Source of the DNA: Blastococcus colisei
GTDB taxonomy: Bacteria > Actinomycetota > Actinomycetes > Mycobacteriales > Geodermatophilaceae
Length of the DNA: 64,000 nucleotides
Assembly: GCF_006717095.1 (NCBI RefSeq)
Contig: NZ_VFQE01000001.1
Location: 2,418,001-2,482,000 of the forward strand
Direction of reading: 5' to 3'
Both the position numbers and the translations under genes were made by a program. The notes under the pieces are model-generated. The model did no database searches. It was not told where the DNA came from and saw nothing but the letters and a program-made list of their open reading frames with translations. Position 1 is the stretch's first letter; every line of letters begins with the position of its first letter. Shown here piece by piece: positions 1 to 9,211 of the stretch.

Positions 1-3000
1 TGCCGTCCTGGCTGTAGGCGACGTCGAAGACATGGCCTGAGTGGCCGCCCAGCTGCCGCTGGAACACCCCGTCGCTGCTCCAGATCTCGAGCTCCCGGGT
101 GCTCGACGTCGCGAAGGACGTGCCGTCCGGGCTGAAGGCGAAGGCCTGGAAGATGGAGTGGGTCATTCCTCCGTAGATCAGCGTCTGCACCTCGTCGCCG
201 GCGCCCGCGACCCAGTTCCACGCGACGACGTCAGGATTGCCGGCGACCACGAGCCGTGACCCGTCACCGTCGAAGGTCACCTCCACGGCGATGTTCAGCA
301 GCTGCCGTTGCGCCAGGAGTTCGCCGCTCCGCCAGTCCCACACCGACGCGGTGCCGTCGTGAGTGGCCGCGGCGACGTATCGGCCGGAGGGATCGACGTC
401 GATCCCCTGGACCGAGGCACCTGGTCCGGTCAGGTCGGCGACCATCTGTCCGCTGGCTACGTCCCACACCCGGACATGGCCGTCCTCGCCACCCGCTACG
501 ACCTGCTCTTCCCCCGGAAGACTCGCGACGTCCAGGATCCAGTCTCCCTGGCCGGCGGGCAGCACCCGCTGCTCGGGAAGCCGGAAGAGACGCACGGACT
601 GTCCGCTGATCGTCGCCACCACGGCGCCCGTCGGGTCCAGTTCTGCCTGGATCCAGGAGCTGTCCTCGTGGCCGCGCAGGACGGCGATCTGCTGACCGCT
701 GGGCGCATCCCAGACCCGGACCGTGCCGTCCGAGGAAGCGCTCACGATCCGTTGGCCGTCCCGGCCGGGCCGGACGCCCAGCACCCAGGACTGATGCCCC
801 TCGAGCTCGTGCCGCAGGTCTCCGCTGCTGCTGTCGAAGACGCGTGGGGACTTGTCCCCGTACGCGACCACGTTCCCCGCCCCGTCGAAGGCGACGGAGG
901 CCGCGCCGTGCTCCTGACCGTCCAGCACGAGTGGCTGGCCCGGATCCGGCCACCGCCAGACACGCACCGATCCGTCGCCGTACCCGACGGCGACGGCCCC
1001 GGAATCCTCCCGGAACGCGGCCTGCCAGGCGGAGGCCCCCGTACCCTCGAGGACGGCGACCTGCTGCCCCGTGCTGCCGTCCCAGACCCGAGCGGTGCCG
1101 TCCTGACCGGCGGTGAGGACGAACGCGCCATCCGCGCTGGTGGCGATGCTCTTGATGGCGGCCGCGTGACCGACGAGTGGATCAAGCGCGGGCCGGCCGC
1201 TCGACGGGTCGAGGATCTTCACTGCGTTCGTCGCGCTGTCGGCGACCAGGATCCGCGTCCCGTCCGGGGTGAACGAGGCCGGCCACCGGACCTCGGAGGT
1301 GGTCATGATCGGCTCGTCCGAGTCACCGTCGACCCTCCACGTGCTCAGCTGCCCGGAACCGGTGAGCGTCAGCACGAACTCCCCGTCCGGGCTGTAGCGG
1401 GCATCGAGGACGTTCTCGTTGTGCGGGAACAGCCGCAGCTGCTCACCCGTCTCGGCATCCCTGATGCGCGCCGTCCGGTCCCAGCTGGCCGTCAGGACCT
1501 GGTCGCCGACCGGGTTGAACTGCACGCTGTTCACCGTGTCGCCATGGGTGAGGACGGCCGCCGGAATCGTCTGGGCAAGGGCCTGCCGCAGGGCGTCCTC
1601 GGCTTCGTGGGTCGTCGCGTGGGACAACGCCCGCTCGGCGAGGCGCAGGGCACGTGCGGGATCGATCGTGACCTGCGCTGCGGCCTCGGCGGCCAGGGCT
1701 CGCGACGTCGCCTCCTCGGAGCGCTCCGCTGCCTCGTCCCTCGCCGTCTCCGCCGACCGCAGGGCCAAACCCGTTCCGACGAGCGCGACGGCGAGCGCGG
1801 CAGCCAGCCAGCGGAGCAGCACGGTGGTCCGGCGGCGTCGCCGTCGGTCTGCCTCCGCTCCGCCGGACGCCCGGAGAAAGCTCTGCTCCAGGTCACTGAC
1901 CTCGGCCGGGTGTTCGGCTGCCCAGCTCTTCGCCTCGCTCAGGACCTTCCCCGTGACCAGCAGGTCATGGGGGCGGTCCAGGGCGGCCCACTGCTGCGCC
2001 CGTTGCTGGAGCGGGCTCAGGTGGAAGAGGTGCCAGCCGGCGTTGTTCTCGCGGATCGGCTCGACGAGCTGGTCGTGGGCCAGCTCCAGCCACCGGGTGC
2101 CGCGACGAGCCTCGGTGCGGATCAGGTGTGCGTCCTCGAGAAGCCGGACGACCCGCTCGGCGGCCGCCGGATCCGCCCCCGGACCATGTTGCTGCTGCCG
2201 CCGGACGCCCTGCTCCGTGACCAGCTGCCGGCCGAACCAGTCACGGATCACCCGCTCCGGTACGCCGCTCTCCGCCGCGATGCCCGTCACCTGCGTGGCG
2301 TAGTAGTCCGCGAGCGCATCCTGGATCCGGCCGAGGCGGTCGACGTCGGCCTCGGTCATCTCGGTGGCGTCCGGCGGCAGCGAGTCCCAGAGCCGGCGGC
2401 AGACCACCTGCAGCTGCAGCGGCTCCACCACCGGGCCGGGCACGTAGACGAGCTCGCCCTCCCGTTGCGCCTGCACGCGCCGGAGGTTCTCGACGAGCGA
2501 CAGGACGGCCGGCTCCTGGAACGTGCGTCCGCCCGAGGCGGCCAGGCTCTCGGCGGCTCGCCGGGCGCTGTCGGGGGACAGGAGATCCAGCCGCATCCGG
2601 GTGTGCAATCGCGTCGGCAGCTCCGCCAGATAGGGGTCCAGACCGGCGATGTAGTCCTCGCGCATGCTGAACAGCGCCCAGCGCCCGCGCTCCTCCAGCG
2701 CACTGCCGAGCTGGACGAAGAACTCCCGTTTGACCGGGTCGTCACCCGGGTCGAGGACCAGTACCTCCTCGAACTGGTCGAACACGAGCATCTCGTTGCC
2801 GGTGCCGAAGTTGTCCTGCGCGGCCCACTCCTGCAGGTAGCCCTCGAGCCCGAGGTCGAGGAGCTCGCGGGCGGAACGCTCGCTCCCCGGCCGCAGTCCT
2901 GCCTCGAGTGACTGCAGCGTGCTCACCAGGTACCGGTTGGCGTCGGTGACAGCGTCGGGTGGCCGGAGCGACACCCGGACCGGCGGGGAGACCTGGAAGC

Positions 3001-3220
3001 GGCGGTCGCGCAGCCGGGGCAGCAACCCCGCCTCGATCAGCGACGTCTTGCCGGCACCGGAGGGCGAGTACAGCAGCACGATCCGCTCGGCGACCAGCAG
3101 GTTGGTCAGCCGCCGGATCTCCCGGTCACGGCCGAAGATCGGCTCGCCCGGACGCAGGGGACGAGGGCCGACGAACGGGTTGGTGTCCAGCGTCGCGGGC
3201 GGCAGCACCAGCGTGCTCAT
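1..3220 (-). CDS. nSTAND-type NTPase with membrane helix and WD40 propeller (C-terminus beyond window)
   Basis: Open from an ATG at 3220 leftwards to base 1, so at least 1073 residues with the C-terminus missing. Residues about 18-40 are the 'NPFVGPRPL...IFGRDREI' lead-in of nSTAND1 proteins. Walker A is YSPSGAGKTS (51-60) and Walker B LVFDQFEE (about 145-152). A basic stretch (RRRRR), one hydrophobic helix and a charged linker near residue 450 precede a long run of WD-like blades containing motifs such as HGDTVNSVQF, HQSWVLGV and GHSGHVFDVAY. Such proteins use the propeller as sensor and the NTPase as switch for linked effectors. Its ATG shares one base with the stop of the CHAT-SIR2 gene (TGATG), implying translational coupling. 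The specific trigger is unknown. Confidence 0.88.
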   Translation of the reverse strand, partial: MSTLVLPPATLDTNPFVGPRPLRPGEPIFGRDREIRRLTNLLVAERIVLLYSPSGAGKTSLIEAGLLPRLRDRRFQVSPPVRVSLRPPDAVTDANRYLVSTLQSLEAGLRPGSERSARELLDLGLEGYLQEWAAQDNFGTGNEMLVFDQFEEVLVLDPGDDPVKREFFVQLGSALEERGRWALFSMREDYIAGLDPYLAELPTRLHTRMRLDLLSPDSARRAAESLAASGGRTFQEPAVLSLVENLRRVQAQREGELVYVPGPVVEPLQLQVVCRRLWDSLPPDATEMTEADVDRLGRIQDALADYYATQVTGIAAESGVPERVIRDWFGRQLVTEQGVRRQQQHGPGADPAAAERVVRLLEDAHLIRTEARRGTRWLELAHDQLVEPIRENNAGWHLFHLSPLQQRAQQWAALDRPHDLLVTGKVLSEAKSWAAEHPAEVSDLEQSFLRASGGAEADRRRRRRTTVLLRWLAAALAVALVGTGLALRSAETARDEAAERSEEATSRALAAEAAAQVTIDPARALRLAERALSHATTHEAEDALRQALAQTIPAAVLTHGDTVNSVQFNPVGDQVLTASWDRTARIRDAETGEQLRLFPHNENVLDARYSPDGEFVLTLTGSGQLSTWRVDGDSDEPIMTTSEVRWPASFTPDGTRILVADSATNAVKILDPSSGRPALDPLVGHAAAIKSIATSADGAFVLTAGQDGTARVWDGSTGQQVAVLEGTGASAWQAAFREDSGAVAVGYGDGSVRVWRWPDPGQPLVLDGQEHGAASVAFDGAGNVVAYGDKSPRVFDSSSGDLRHELEGHQSWVLGVRPGRDGQRIVSASSDGTVRVWDAPSGQQIAVLRGHEDSSWIQAELDPTGAVVATISGQSVRLFRLPEQRVLPAGQGDWILDVASLPGEEQVVAGGEDGHVRVWDVASGQMVADLTGPGASVQGIDVDPSGRYVAAATHDGTASVWDWRSGELLAQRQLLNIAVEVTFDGDGSRLVVAGNPDVVAWNWVAGAGDEVQTLIYGGMTHSIFQAFAFSPDGTSFATSSTRELEIWSSDGVFQRQLGGHSGHVFDVAYSQDG

Positions 3221-5388
3221 CAGACGTCCCCTTCGACGTGGCTCCGGAGCTCACCGAGGAAGGTCTCGACACTGCCCCAGTACACGTTCACCGAGTGCGG
3301 CGAGCGGAAGTAGCTCTCGAAGTAGCGGCGCGCCCCGTCAGGCTCCAGGGTGAGCCCTTCCTCGGGGTCGATCTGGGCTGCCACGTGGGAGTGCTGCTCG
3401 AGCCGGTCACCGCCCTCCTGGCTCATGATGCTGTGGAACAGCACCCGGAAATCCCAGTCCTCCATGCGGAAGCCGAGGAAGAGCAGCGCGCTGTCGGCGA
3501 ACGCCGACCGGACCAGCTCCGGGATCGCGTCGGGATCCCGGCCGGTCGTGCGGAGGAACTCGAAGTAGTTGTCCTCGCTCAGCACGATCGATCCAGGGTG
3601 CTGAAGGCTGCCGAAGATGTGGAAGACGAGCGGTTCCTCGGGCGTCGGCTCGTAGTCCGGCATCGTCTCGAAGATCGAGCGTGGGCACTTGCGGTTCCAC
3701 CGGGCCAGCTCGACCTGAGGTCTCTTGCCCTCGGCCTTGAGCGCGGTCGTGAGCAGGCTCAGCGGCTGTGCCGTGACGAACAGCGGGACATCGAGCCTGG
3801 CCAGCACGGCGAACGGGTCGTCGAGGGGGGCGTGCAGCCGGTCCCATACCGCGTTGGTCATGTCATCGATCAGCGCGTTGGCGAGCGCAGGGTTGGTCCG
3901 CTTCGAGCGCGGAATGTCGACGAACCGCGGGGGCATCGGCTCACCTGCGGTGTCGGAGAGTTCGCGCAACCGCTGCGACAGAGTGACGATCAGGTACTCG
4001 CGCAGTTTCGCGACAGGGAAGTCCCGGGCCTGGTCGACCGCGAGGAACTGGGCGACCTGCGGGAGGTCCTCCCGGTAGTACGGAGCCAGCGGGAAGCCGT
4101 ACCGATCGGCCAGGTCGCGGGCCAGCTGCTGCCGAGGACCGAGCAGCGTGTCGGTCATCCCGGGGCCCAGCAGCGGCAGACAGCTCCCGGACCAGATGTC
4201 ATTGACGAGCGCCGGCCACTTGGTGAAGCCCCCGCGTCCGAAGCCTGCGGCGTACCAGAGCCGGCCACTGTGCAGCCGCATGAACAGGGCGGGCGCCCAC
4301 CAGTCGCTGCGGTCCCGGATCCCTGCCCGCGCCTCGGTCATCGCCTGATCGATCCGGCCGTGCTCCTGCAACCTGGTGAAGAAGGCCGGGACGAAGCCCT
4401 CGACCGTGCCCACGCTGATATCGCCCTGCATCGCCAGGACGGCCGGGACGCCGAGCTCCACGAGCTGGGGCCCGATCGCGGACACGGCGCCGTCGTCGTG
4501 CGTGCCGGTCCCTCCGTCGGAGGCGCTGTGACAGGAGGCGAGCACGATGAGGCGAGGCAGGTGGTTGAGTTCCTTCAGGCGCTGGATCATCAGGCGGCCG
4601 GGGACGACGTGGACGGAGCCGTTCTCGTGCTCGAGGACCAGCTGCGGCTCGCCGTTGACGAGATATCCGTGGCACACGAGGTAGACCACGTCGTATCCGT
4701 CCCGGAGCCGGCCGACCAGGTTGGACAGCGTCGCTCTGCCCGTGCCGGCGAGGGAATCGGTCCGGATCGGGCCGAGCGACGCCTTCGCACGCTGCAACTC
4801 GCCGGCGACGTCCACCGGCGCCAGTTCCCGTTCCGGTGAGTCCGGATCAGCGCCCGGCGCGGCGTACCCCTGGAGGTTCACCGGGTCGGCGACGACGATC
4901 AGGGCCCGGAGTTCGGAGCGCAGCCGCATGCGGACCGGTCGCCAGTCGGTCGACGTCAGGTACCGCGAGAAGAGGACGTTGCTGTCGGTCAGCAGCGGGG
5001 TCCCGCTGTCGGGATCGAGCAGCGTCTCCCAGCGCAAGGCGTGGAGCTCGGGGGCGCTGGGCGCGATGAGGAGCCGGAGGCGCAGCGGGATGCCGCCGCG
5101 GGCCGCCGTGGTGCGCGCCTTCGCGAACTCCTGCCGCACGGTCGAGGAGGCGAACAAGCCGTCGCTGAGCAGCTGCCCGTACTGCCGCGTCACGAGTGGC
5201 CCGCCGTGGTGCAGGGTGGCGAGCCGGGTCAGGTCGACGTCCACGGGCCCCGACGTGAGGATGTCGGTGCCGATGGTTCCGCGCTCGGACGACGAGAACC
5301 GGAGCTCGGCCATCCACTCGTCCTCGCCGCGCCGGTGCAGGCCGATCTCCAGGTCAGCGACGAGGCCGGGGGCTTCGCTGAGGCTCAT
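3220..5388 (-). CDS. CHAT protease fused to SIR2-like domain
   Basis: 722 residues from ATG 5388, chosen because GGAG lies 8 nt upstream; an in-frame GTG at 5478 would add 30 unremarkable residues. The N-terminal region plus residues about 160-380 form a CHAT (caspase-like) domain with catalytic His240 in YLVCHG and Cys286 in LASCHS. Residues about 402-655 resemble the SIR2_2/SIR2-like NAD-binding fold: LPLLGPG, PLFVTA, a conserved His in FHIFGS (about 590), the SIVLSEDNY segment and LLFLGFRMEDWDF. The protein could therefore be both a protease and an NAD-consuming or NAD-sensing enzyme. It sits between a second caspase-fold protease (stop at 5485) and an nSTAND-WD40 gene that overlaps its stop. 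The fusion is read from the sequence; toxicity is inferred. Confidence 0.85.
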   Translation of the reverse strand: MSLSEAPGLVADLEIGLHRRGEDEWMAELRFSSSERGTIGTDILTSGPVDVDLTRLATLHHGGPLVTRQYGQLLSDGLFASSTVRQEFAKARTTAARGGIPLRLRLLIAPSAPELHALRWETLLDPDSGTPLLTDSNVLFSRYLTSTDWRPVRMRLRSELRALIVVADPVNLQGYAAPGADPDSPERELAPVDVAGELQRAKASLGPIRTDSLAGTGRATLSNLVGRLRDGYDVVYLVCHGYLVNGEPQLVLEHENGSVHVVPGRLMIQRLKELNHLPRLIVLASCHSASDGGTGTHDDGAVSAIGPQLVELGVPAVLAMQGDISVGTVEGFVPAFFTRLQEHGRIDQAMTEARAGIRDRSDWWAPALFMRLHSGRLWYAAGFGRGGFTKWPALVNDIWSGSCLPLLGPGMTDTLLGPRQQLARDLADRYGFPLAPYYREDLPQVAQFLAVDQARDFPVAKLREYLIVTLSQRLRELSDTAGEPMPPRFVDIPRSKRTNPALANALIDDMTNAVWDRLHAPLDDPFAVLARLDVPLFVTAQPLSLLTTALKAEGKRPQVELARWNRKCPRSIFETMPDYEPTPEEPLVFHIFGSLQHPGSIVLSEDNYFEFLRTTGRDPDAIPELVRSAFADSALLFLGFRMEDWDFRVLFHSIMSQEGGDRLEQHSHVAAQIDPEEGLTLEPDGARRYFESYFRSPHSVNVYWGSVETFLGELRSHVEGDV

Positions 5389-5484
5389 CGCCGTCGCTCC
5401 GCGGACACCCGTCCGGCTCGGCGCATCGCAGCACCCCGCCGATGCCGGCGCGTGGTCATGCGCGGTCACCTCCCGCACGAGTGG

Positions 5485-7434
5485 TCACACCGGGCGCTCG
5501 CTGTCCGTGGCGTCGTCCTCCGCACGGAGAAGAGCGGCGAGCGACATGGCGAGATACCGGAGGGACTGTCTGCGTTCCTCCTGCGCGAGCCGCAGAGCGT
5601 CCAACCCCAGTGCCGAGTAGCGGGTGTCGAACCCGCCCTCCCGCTGGGTGACGACGATCCGGACGTCGCCGCCCAGGCCGGCCCGGGCGAGAAAGCGCAG
5701 CTCGGCTCCCGGTGGTTCGTCCTCTGACCACTCCCGCCGCACGACGGAGGGCTCCTCGGCTCCGTAGACGGCGACCTCGGGGTCCCTCGCCCCGCGGACC
5801 ATCTCCGCCAGGACGTCGGCCAGCTCCTGCGCCGCCGCGACGAGGCGTCGCCGGGAGCCGGGCGGGAGTTCCGCCGCCTGCCAGGAACCGTCGGTCCCGA
5901 GCTCAGGGGTATCGATCGGTCCGTCGTCCAGCGGGCTGCCTGCTCCCGGCGGTTCGGCCCCCCGGGCCGATCGCGCGGCGCCACCGGGAACGGCGTCCTG
6001 ACCATCGGAGAACGCGGGCAACCGCACCGCCGGATCGCCCAGGACCACGAATCCCCGGGCGTCGTTGTTCGCCGTCCACATCGCCGACAGCGAGACGTGA
6101 TCGGGGCGGCGGCCGACCTGCACCTCGTGCAACTCCGCCGACAGGTCGGCGGCGAGCTCGGCGTACCGCTGGTTGACGTAGTCGAAGGCCGAACCGATGG
6201 GGTGGCCGCGCAGCAGCCGGGCCAGGCAGCTGCGGTAGACCTCCGTCTGCCGCCCGGCGCCGGGCCACTTGAAGGAGTAGCCCCACGCCCGGTCGACGTG
6301 GCCGGCGACCGCGAGCGCCGGTCCGTTCTCGTGGCCGAGCAGCCGCCGGGGCAGAGTGGACACGAACGGCTCGGGCGCGAGCCGCTCGGGCGTCGATCCC
6401 GCCTCCCGGTGGGCGAACTCGTCCCACTCGGGAGTGCCGGCTCCGAAGCAGGCGAAGTGCAGGGCGACCAGGCCGTGCACGTGCGCGTCGTCCGGGACGT
6501 CGTCGGCGCCGAGGTAGTGCTCCTCGGTGAACTCGTCGTCGGCGTCCGGTCCCGGCCACTCCTGGCACACCAGCGCACCCTGGCGCCGCGCCTGGTGGGG
6601 ATGGCCGGCCGGCCAGCCCACCCCGTGCCCCGCCGTGAACAGGAGAGCAGGGGACGAGTCGCCGGTCAGGAGTTCGAGCAGGCATGGCTTGGTCGCGTCC
6701 TCGCCCACGGAGGCCCGTACGTCCCAGTCGGCATGGTCGGTCGCCAGCCGCTGGGCCAGCGGTTCCACCAGCTCGCTCCGGCTGAGCTCGGTGGCCCGGT
6801 CGCCGGGGTTCTGGGGGGCGAAGAAGGCGACGCTCCGGCTGCGTGGGACCCCCGTCGTCTCTGCGGCCACCACGCCGTCCGCGTACCCGCGGTACTCGTC
6901 CGGCGTCTGGAAGTACAGCCGGCCCACCGCGTACTGCACGTCGAGCTGGTACTGCACGGAGAAAGGGATGTCGCTCGGACCTCCCACGAGAAGGAGGTAG
7001 TACGGCACGCGCCCGGGGTCCACCGGTCCCGGTCCCGCCCCGTACCGCGCCAGCAACCGGGTCTTCGACTCGCCCGGGCGGTAGGCGTCCTCTCCCCAGA
7101 ACTCGCGGTAGTAGCGGTCGTCACCTCCCGCGCAGACCTGCGCCCGACGGTGGTCGAGCAGTGGGCGCAGCGCGTCCCGGATCGACGGGGCGCAGCTCTG
7201 CGCGAAGAGGACACCCCAACCGACCTGCGACAGGTCGCAGGGATCGCGGCCCTCCCCGGGGCCCAGCACCTTCCTCGTCGCCAGCTCGCGCCGGTAGCGC
7301 AGCTCGTCCAGTTCATGCGGGTCGGGGGCGAAGCCGCGGGCACGTCGGAAGATGGTCGCCGGCGTCACCGGAGGGAGGAGGTAGGAGCCGGTGACGCCGT
7401 CCACGCCGTTGAAGCAGAACACCTGGTCAGCCAC
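5485..7434 (-). CDS. gingipain/caspase-like (C25-type) peptidase
   Basis: 649 residues from a GTG with GAGGGGG 7 nt upstream. Candidate catalytic dyad: His270 in LLFTAGHGVG and Cys329 in ALHFACFGAG, the spacing and flanks expected of caspase-fold C25-like peptidases. VAGHVDRAWGYSF (about 377-389) and VVLGDPAVRLP (about 463-473) also match the end of C25-type domains. There is no signal peptide, so it is probably cytoplasmic. The last 120 residues after a Pro/Gly-rich linker form a separate small domain rich in Ala and Arg that I do not recognise; it may tether the protease to partners. First gene of the minus-strand operon with CHAT-SIR2 and nSTAND-WD40. Family assignment is good; activation by the STAND partner is inference. 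Confidence 0.75.
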   Translation of the reverse strand: MADQVFCFNGVDGVTGSYLLPPVTPATIFRRARGFAPDPHELDELRYRRELATRKVLGPGEGRDPCDLSQVGWGVLFAQSCAPSIRDALRPLLDHRRAQVCAGGDDRYYREFWGEDAYRPGESKTRLLARYGAGPGPVDPGRVPYYLLLVGGPSDIPFSVQYQLDVQYAVGRLYFQTPDEYRGYADGVVAAETTGVPRSRSVAFFAPQNPGDRATELSRSELVEPLAQRLATDHADWDVRASVGEDATKPCLLELLTGDSSPALLFTAGHGVGWPAGHPHQARRQGALVCQEWPGPDADDEFTEEHYLGADDVPDDAHVHGLVALHFACFGAGTPEWDEFAHREAGSTPERLAPEPFVSTLPRRLLGHENGPALAVAGHVDRAWGYSFKWPGAGRQTEVYRSCLARLLRGHPIGSAFDYVNQRYAELAADLSAELHEVQVGRRPDHVSLSAMWTANNDARGFVVLGDPAVRLPAFSDGQDAVPGGAARSARGAEPPGAGSPLDDGPIDTPELGTDGSWQAAELPPGSRRRLVAAAQELADVLAEMVRGARDPEVAVYGAEEPSVVRREWSEDEPPGAELRFLARAGLGGDVRIVVTQREGGFDTRYSALGLDALRLAQEERRQSLRYLAMSLAALLRAEDDATDSERPV

Positions 7435-7830
7435 CGGCGTGCCCCCTCGGCTCCGCGGAGTTCACACCGGTTCGCCGCCGTGCCCGACAGGCACGCACGC
7501 GGCCGATCGGTGACCCGGAGCCGTCCGCAGGCTACTGCTTACGCGGGGCGACGGGTACGCCTTTCCTCGCGCCCGCGGAGCCTTCGTGTCGATTCCAGCG
7601 GCCCGTGACCCGCCGGGTCCGGAGTGCCGTCCGGGCGGTCACGGCCGGTGGGACGAAACGCCCTGTACGCCTGATGGGAGCTGCCGGGCGGATGCGGATG
7701 CGGATGGCTCGGGGACCGGCCGCCGTCATGACCTGGCAAGGCCACGCGGTCGTCGCGCCCCAGGGCGGCTGGACGGACGGGGACGACGGAAGCGATGTCG
7801 CCGGGGGGCGCGAGAGGCCACGATCGGCTC
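7435..7830. other. intergenic region between divergent operons
   Basis: About 400 bases separate the start of the protease operon (minus) from the RidA gene (plus), so it must hold promoters for both. I see no gene, strong hairpin or clear operator. Short open frames here have no usable ribosome-binding sites. Confidence 0.6.
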
Positions 7831-8304
7831 ATGGACGTCGATCGGAGACTGCGAGAACTCGGCATCGAGCTACCGGCCCCCATGGGGCCGGGTGGCAACT
7901 ACGTGCCCGCCATGATCGCCGGGGACCTGCTGTTCCTCTCCGGCATGGGGCCGGTCCGGCCCGACGGCGGCCTGGTGACCGGCAAGGTCGGTGACGGCGG
8001 CCTGGACGTGGCCACCGCCCGAGACGCCGCCCGGCTCACCGGTTTGCAGCTGCTGGCCGCCCTGCGCGCCGAGCTCGGTGACCTGGGCCGGGTGCGACAG
8101 GTGGTCAAGCTGTTCGGGATGGTCAACTGCCGGCCGGGCTTCAACCGGACCCCCGCCGTCATCGACGGCTGCTCGGAGCTGTTCGCCGAGGTGTTCGGCG
8201 ACGCCGGCCGCGGCGCCCGCTCCGCGGTCGGCATGGCCGAGCTCCCCTTCGACATCGCCGTCGAGATCGAGGCCGTCGTCCTGGTGATGCCGGACGTGCG
8301 GTGA
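7831..8304 (+). CDS. RidA/YjgF family protein
   Basis: 157 residues. ATG 7831 was chosen over 7795 because MDVDRRLRELGIELP is the usual family beginning. The core YVPAMIAGDLLFLSGMGP, the LFGMVNC segment and the C-terminal ARSAVGMAELPFDIAVEIEA are typical of RidA-like proteins. In these the conserved Arg in the ARSAVG region binds the carboxylate of enamine/imine substrates; many hydrolyse reactive 2-aminoacrylate-type intermediates. This is the longer RidA subclass with the N-terminal RLRELG helix, often found beside catabolic genes. The creatininase-family gene starts 38 bases after its stop, so the two are probably co-transcribed. Confidence 0.85.
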   Translation: MDVDRRLRELGIELPAPMGPGGNYVPAMIAGDLLFLSGMGPVRPDGGLVTGKVGDGGLDVATARDAARLTGLQLLAALRAELGDLGRVRQVVKLFGMVNCRPGFNRTPAVIDGCSELFAEVFGDAGRGARSAVGMAELPFDIAVEIEAVVLVMPDVR

Positions 8305-8342
8305 GATGCCCTCCGACGACCCCACGACGATCAGGAGGACAC

Positions 8343-9110
8343 GTGCTGCTCGAGGCGATGACGTTCGACGAGGTCCGGTCCGCGCTGGCAGAAGGGCGGC
8401 GCGACGTCGTCGTCCCGTGCGGAGCGGTGGAACAGCACGGCCGGCACCTGCCCCTGGACGTCGACGCGGTGCACGCCGACCGGATCGCCGTAGAAGTCGC
8501 CGAGCGGCTGGGGACGGCGCTGGTCGCCCCGACGATCCGGGTGGGTGTGTCGCCGCACCACATGGCCTTCCCCGGCACCATCAGCCTGCAGCCGGAGACG
8601 TTCGAGGCGGTGTACTCCGACTACTGCCGGAGCCTGGCCGCGCACGGCTTCAGCACCATCCTCTGCTTCTCCGCGCACGGCGGAAACTTCGCGCCGCTCG
8701 CGGAGATGGAGCAGCGGCTGGACGACCTGGTGGGCCCCGAAACCCGGGTGATCGTGTTCTCCGACCTCCACGGGCTCATCGACGTCTGGCGATCGGCCGT
8801 CGAGGACTCGGGAGGGGATCCCGAGCACGTCGGTGGGCACGCGGACGTCGCCGAGTCCTCGGTCTACTCCTATCTCCGGCCGGGCGCGGTGCGGACCGAC
8901 CAGCTCGTGCGCGGCTACACCGGGCCCGTGGACGACGTGGTGCTGCAGCGCCTGTTCACCGGCGGGATCACAGCTCTCTCGGACACGGGTGTCATGGGCG
9001 ACCCGCACGGGCTCTCGGACGCCATCGGGGAGCTGTGCGTGCAACGGGTGGCGGACATGATCGCCAGGCATTTCACCGAACGGATGAGGGCTGACGGACG
9101 GCGGTCGTGA
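8343..9110 (+). CDS. creatininase family amidohydrolase
   Basis: 255 residues from GTG 8343, with AGGAGG 4 nt upstream. The metal-binding signature is plain: VEQHGRHLPLDVD near residue 25 supplies Glu, His and Asp ligands, FSAHGGN near 105 a further His, and GGHADVAESSVYS near 165 the conserved downstream block. The family hydrolyses cyclic or linear amides such as creatinine or formamide-type intermediates in cofactor biosynthesis; the substrate here cannot be told. Pairing with a RidA-like protein suggests catabolism of a nitrogen compound. Confidence 0.87.
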   Translation: MLLEAMTFDEVRSALAEGRRDVVVPCGAVEQHGRHLPLDVDAVHADRIAVEVAERLGTALVAPTIRVGVSPHHMAFPGTISLQPETFEAVYSDYCRSLAAHGFSTILCFSAHGGNFAPLAEMEQRLDDLVGPETRVIVFSDLHGLIDVWRSAVEDSGGDPEHVGGHADVAESSVYSYLRPGAVRTDQLVRGYTGPVDDVVLQRLFTGGITALSDTGVMGDPHGLSDAIGELCVQRVADMIARHFTERMRADGRRS

Positions 9111-9211
9111 CAGGCGACCGCCGTACGCGGGCCGGGTTCCCGGGAACCGCGTTCTCATCCGATCGCGCTCGGCCGCCGCGGAGAGGACGACGGAGCAGCT
9201 CCGCGGTCGGC

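Noticed and set aside
308-2911. 867-codon open frame on the plus strand
   Set aside because: Antisense of the nSTAND-WD40 gene; its translation is Arg/Pro/Gly-rich and shows no fold, whereas the minus strand gives clear P-loop and WD motifs.
7532-7729. 65-codon minus-strand frame in the RidA upstream region
   Set aside because: Arg/Pro-rich translation, no ribosome-binding site and no similarity to a fold.
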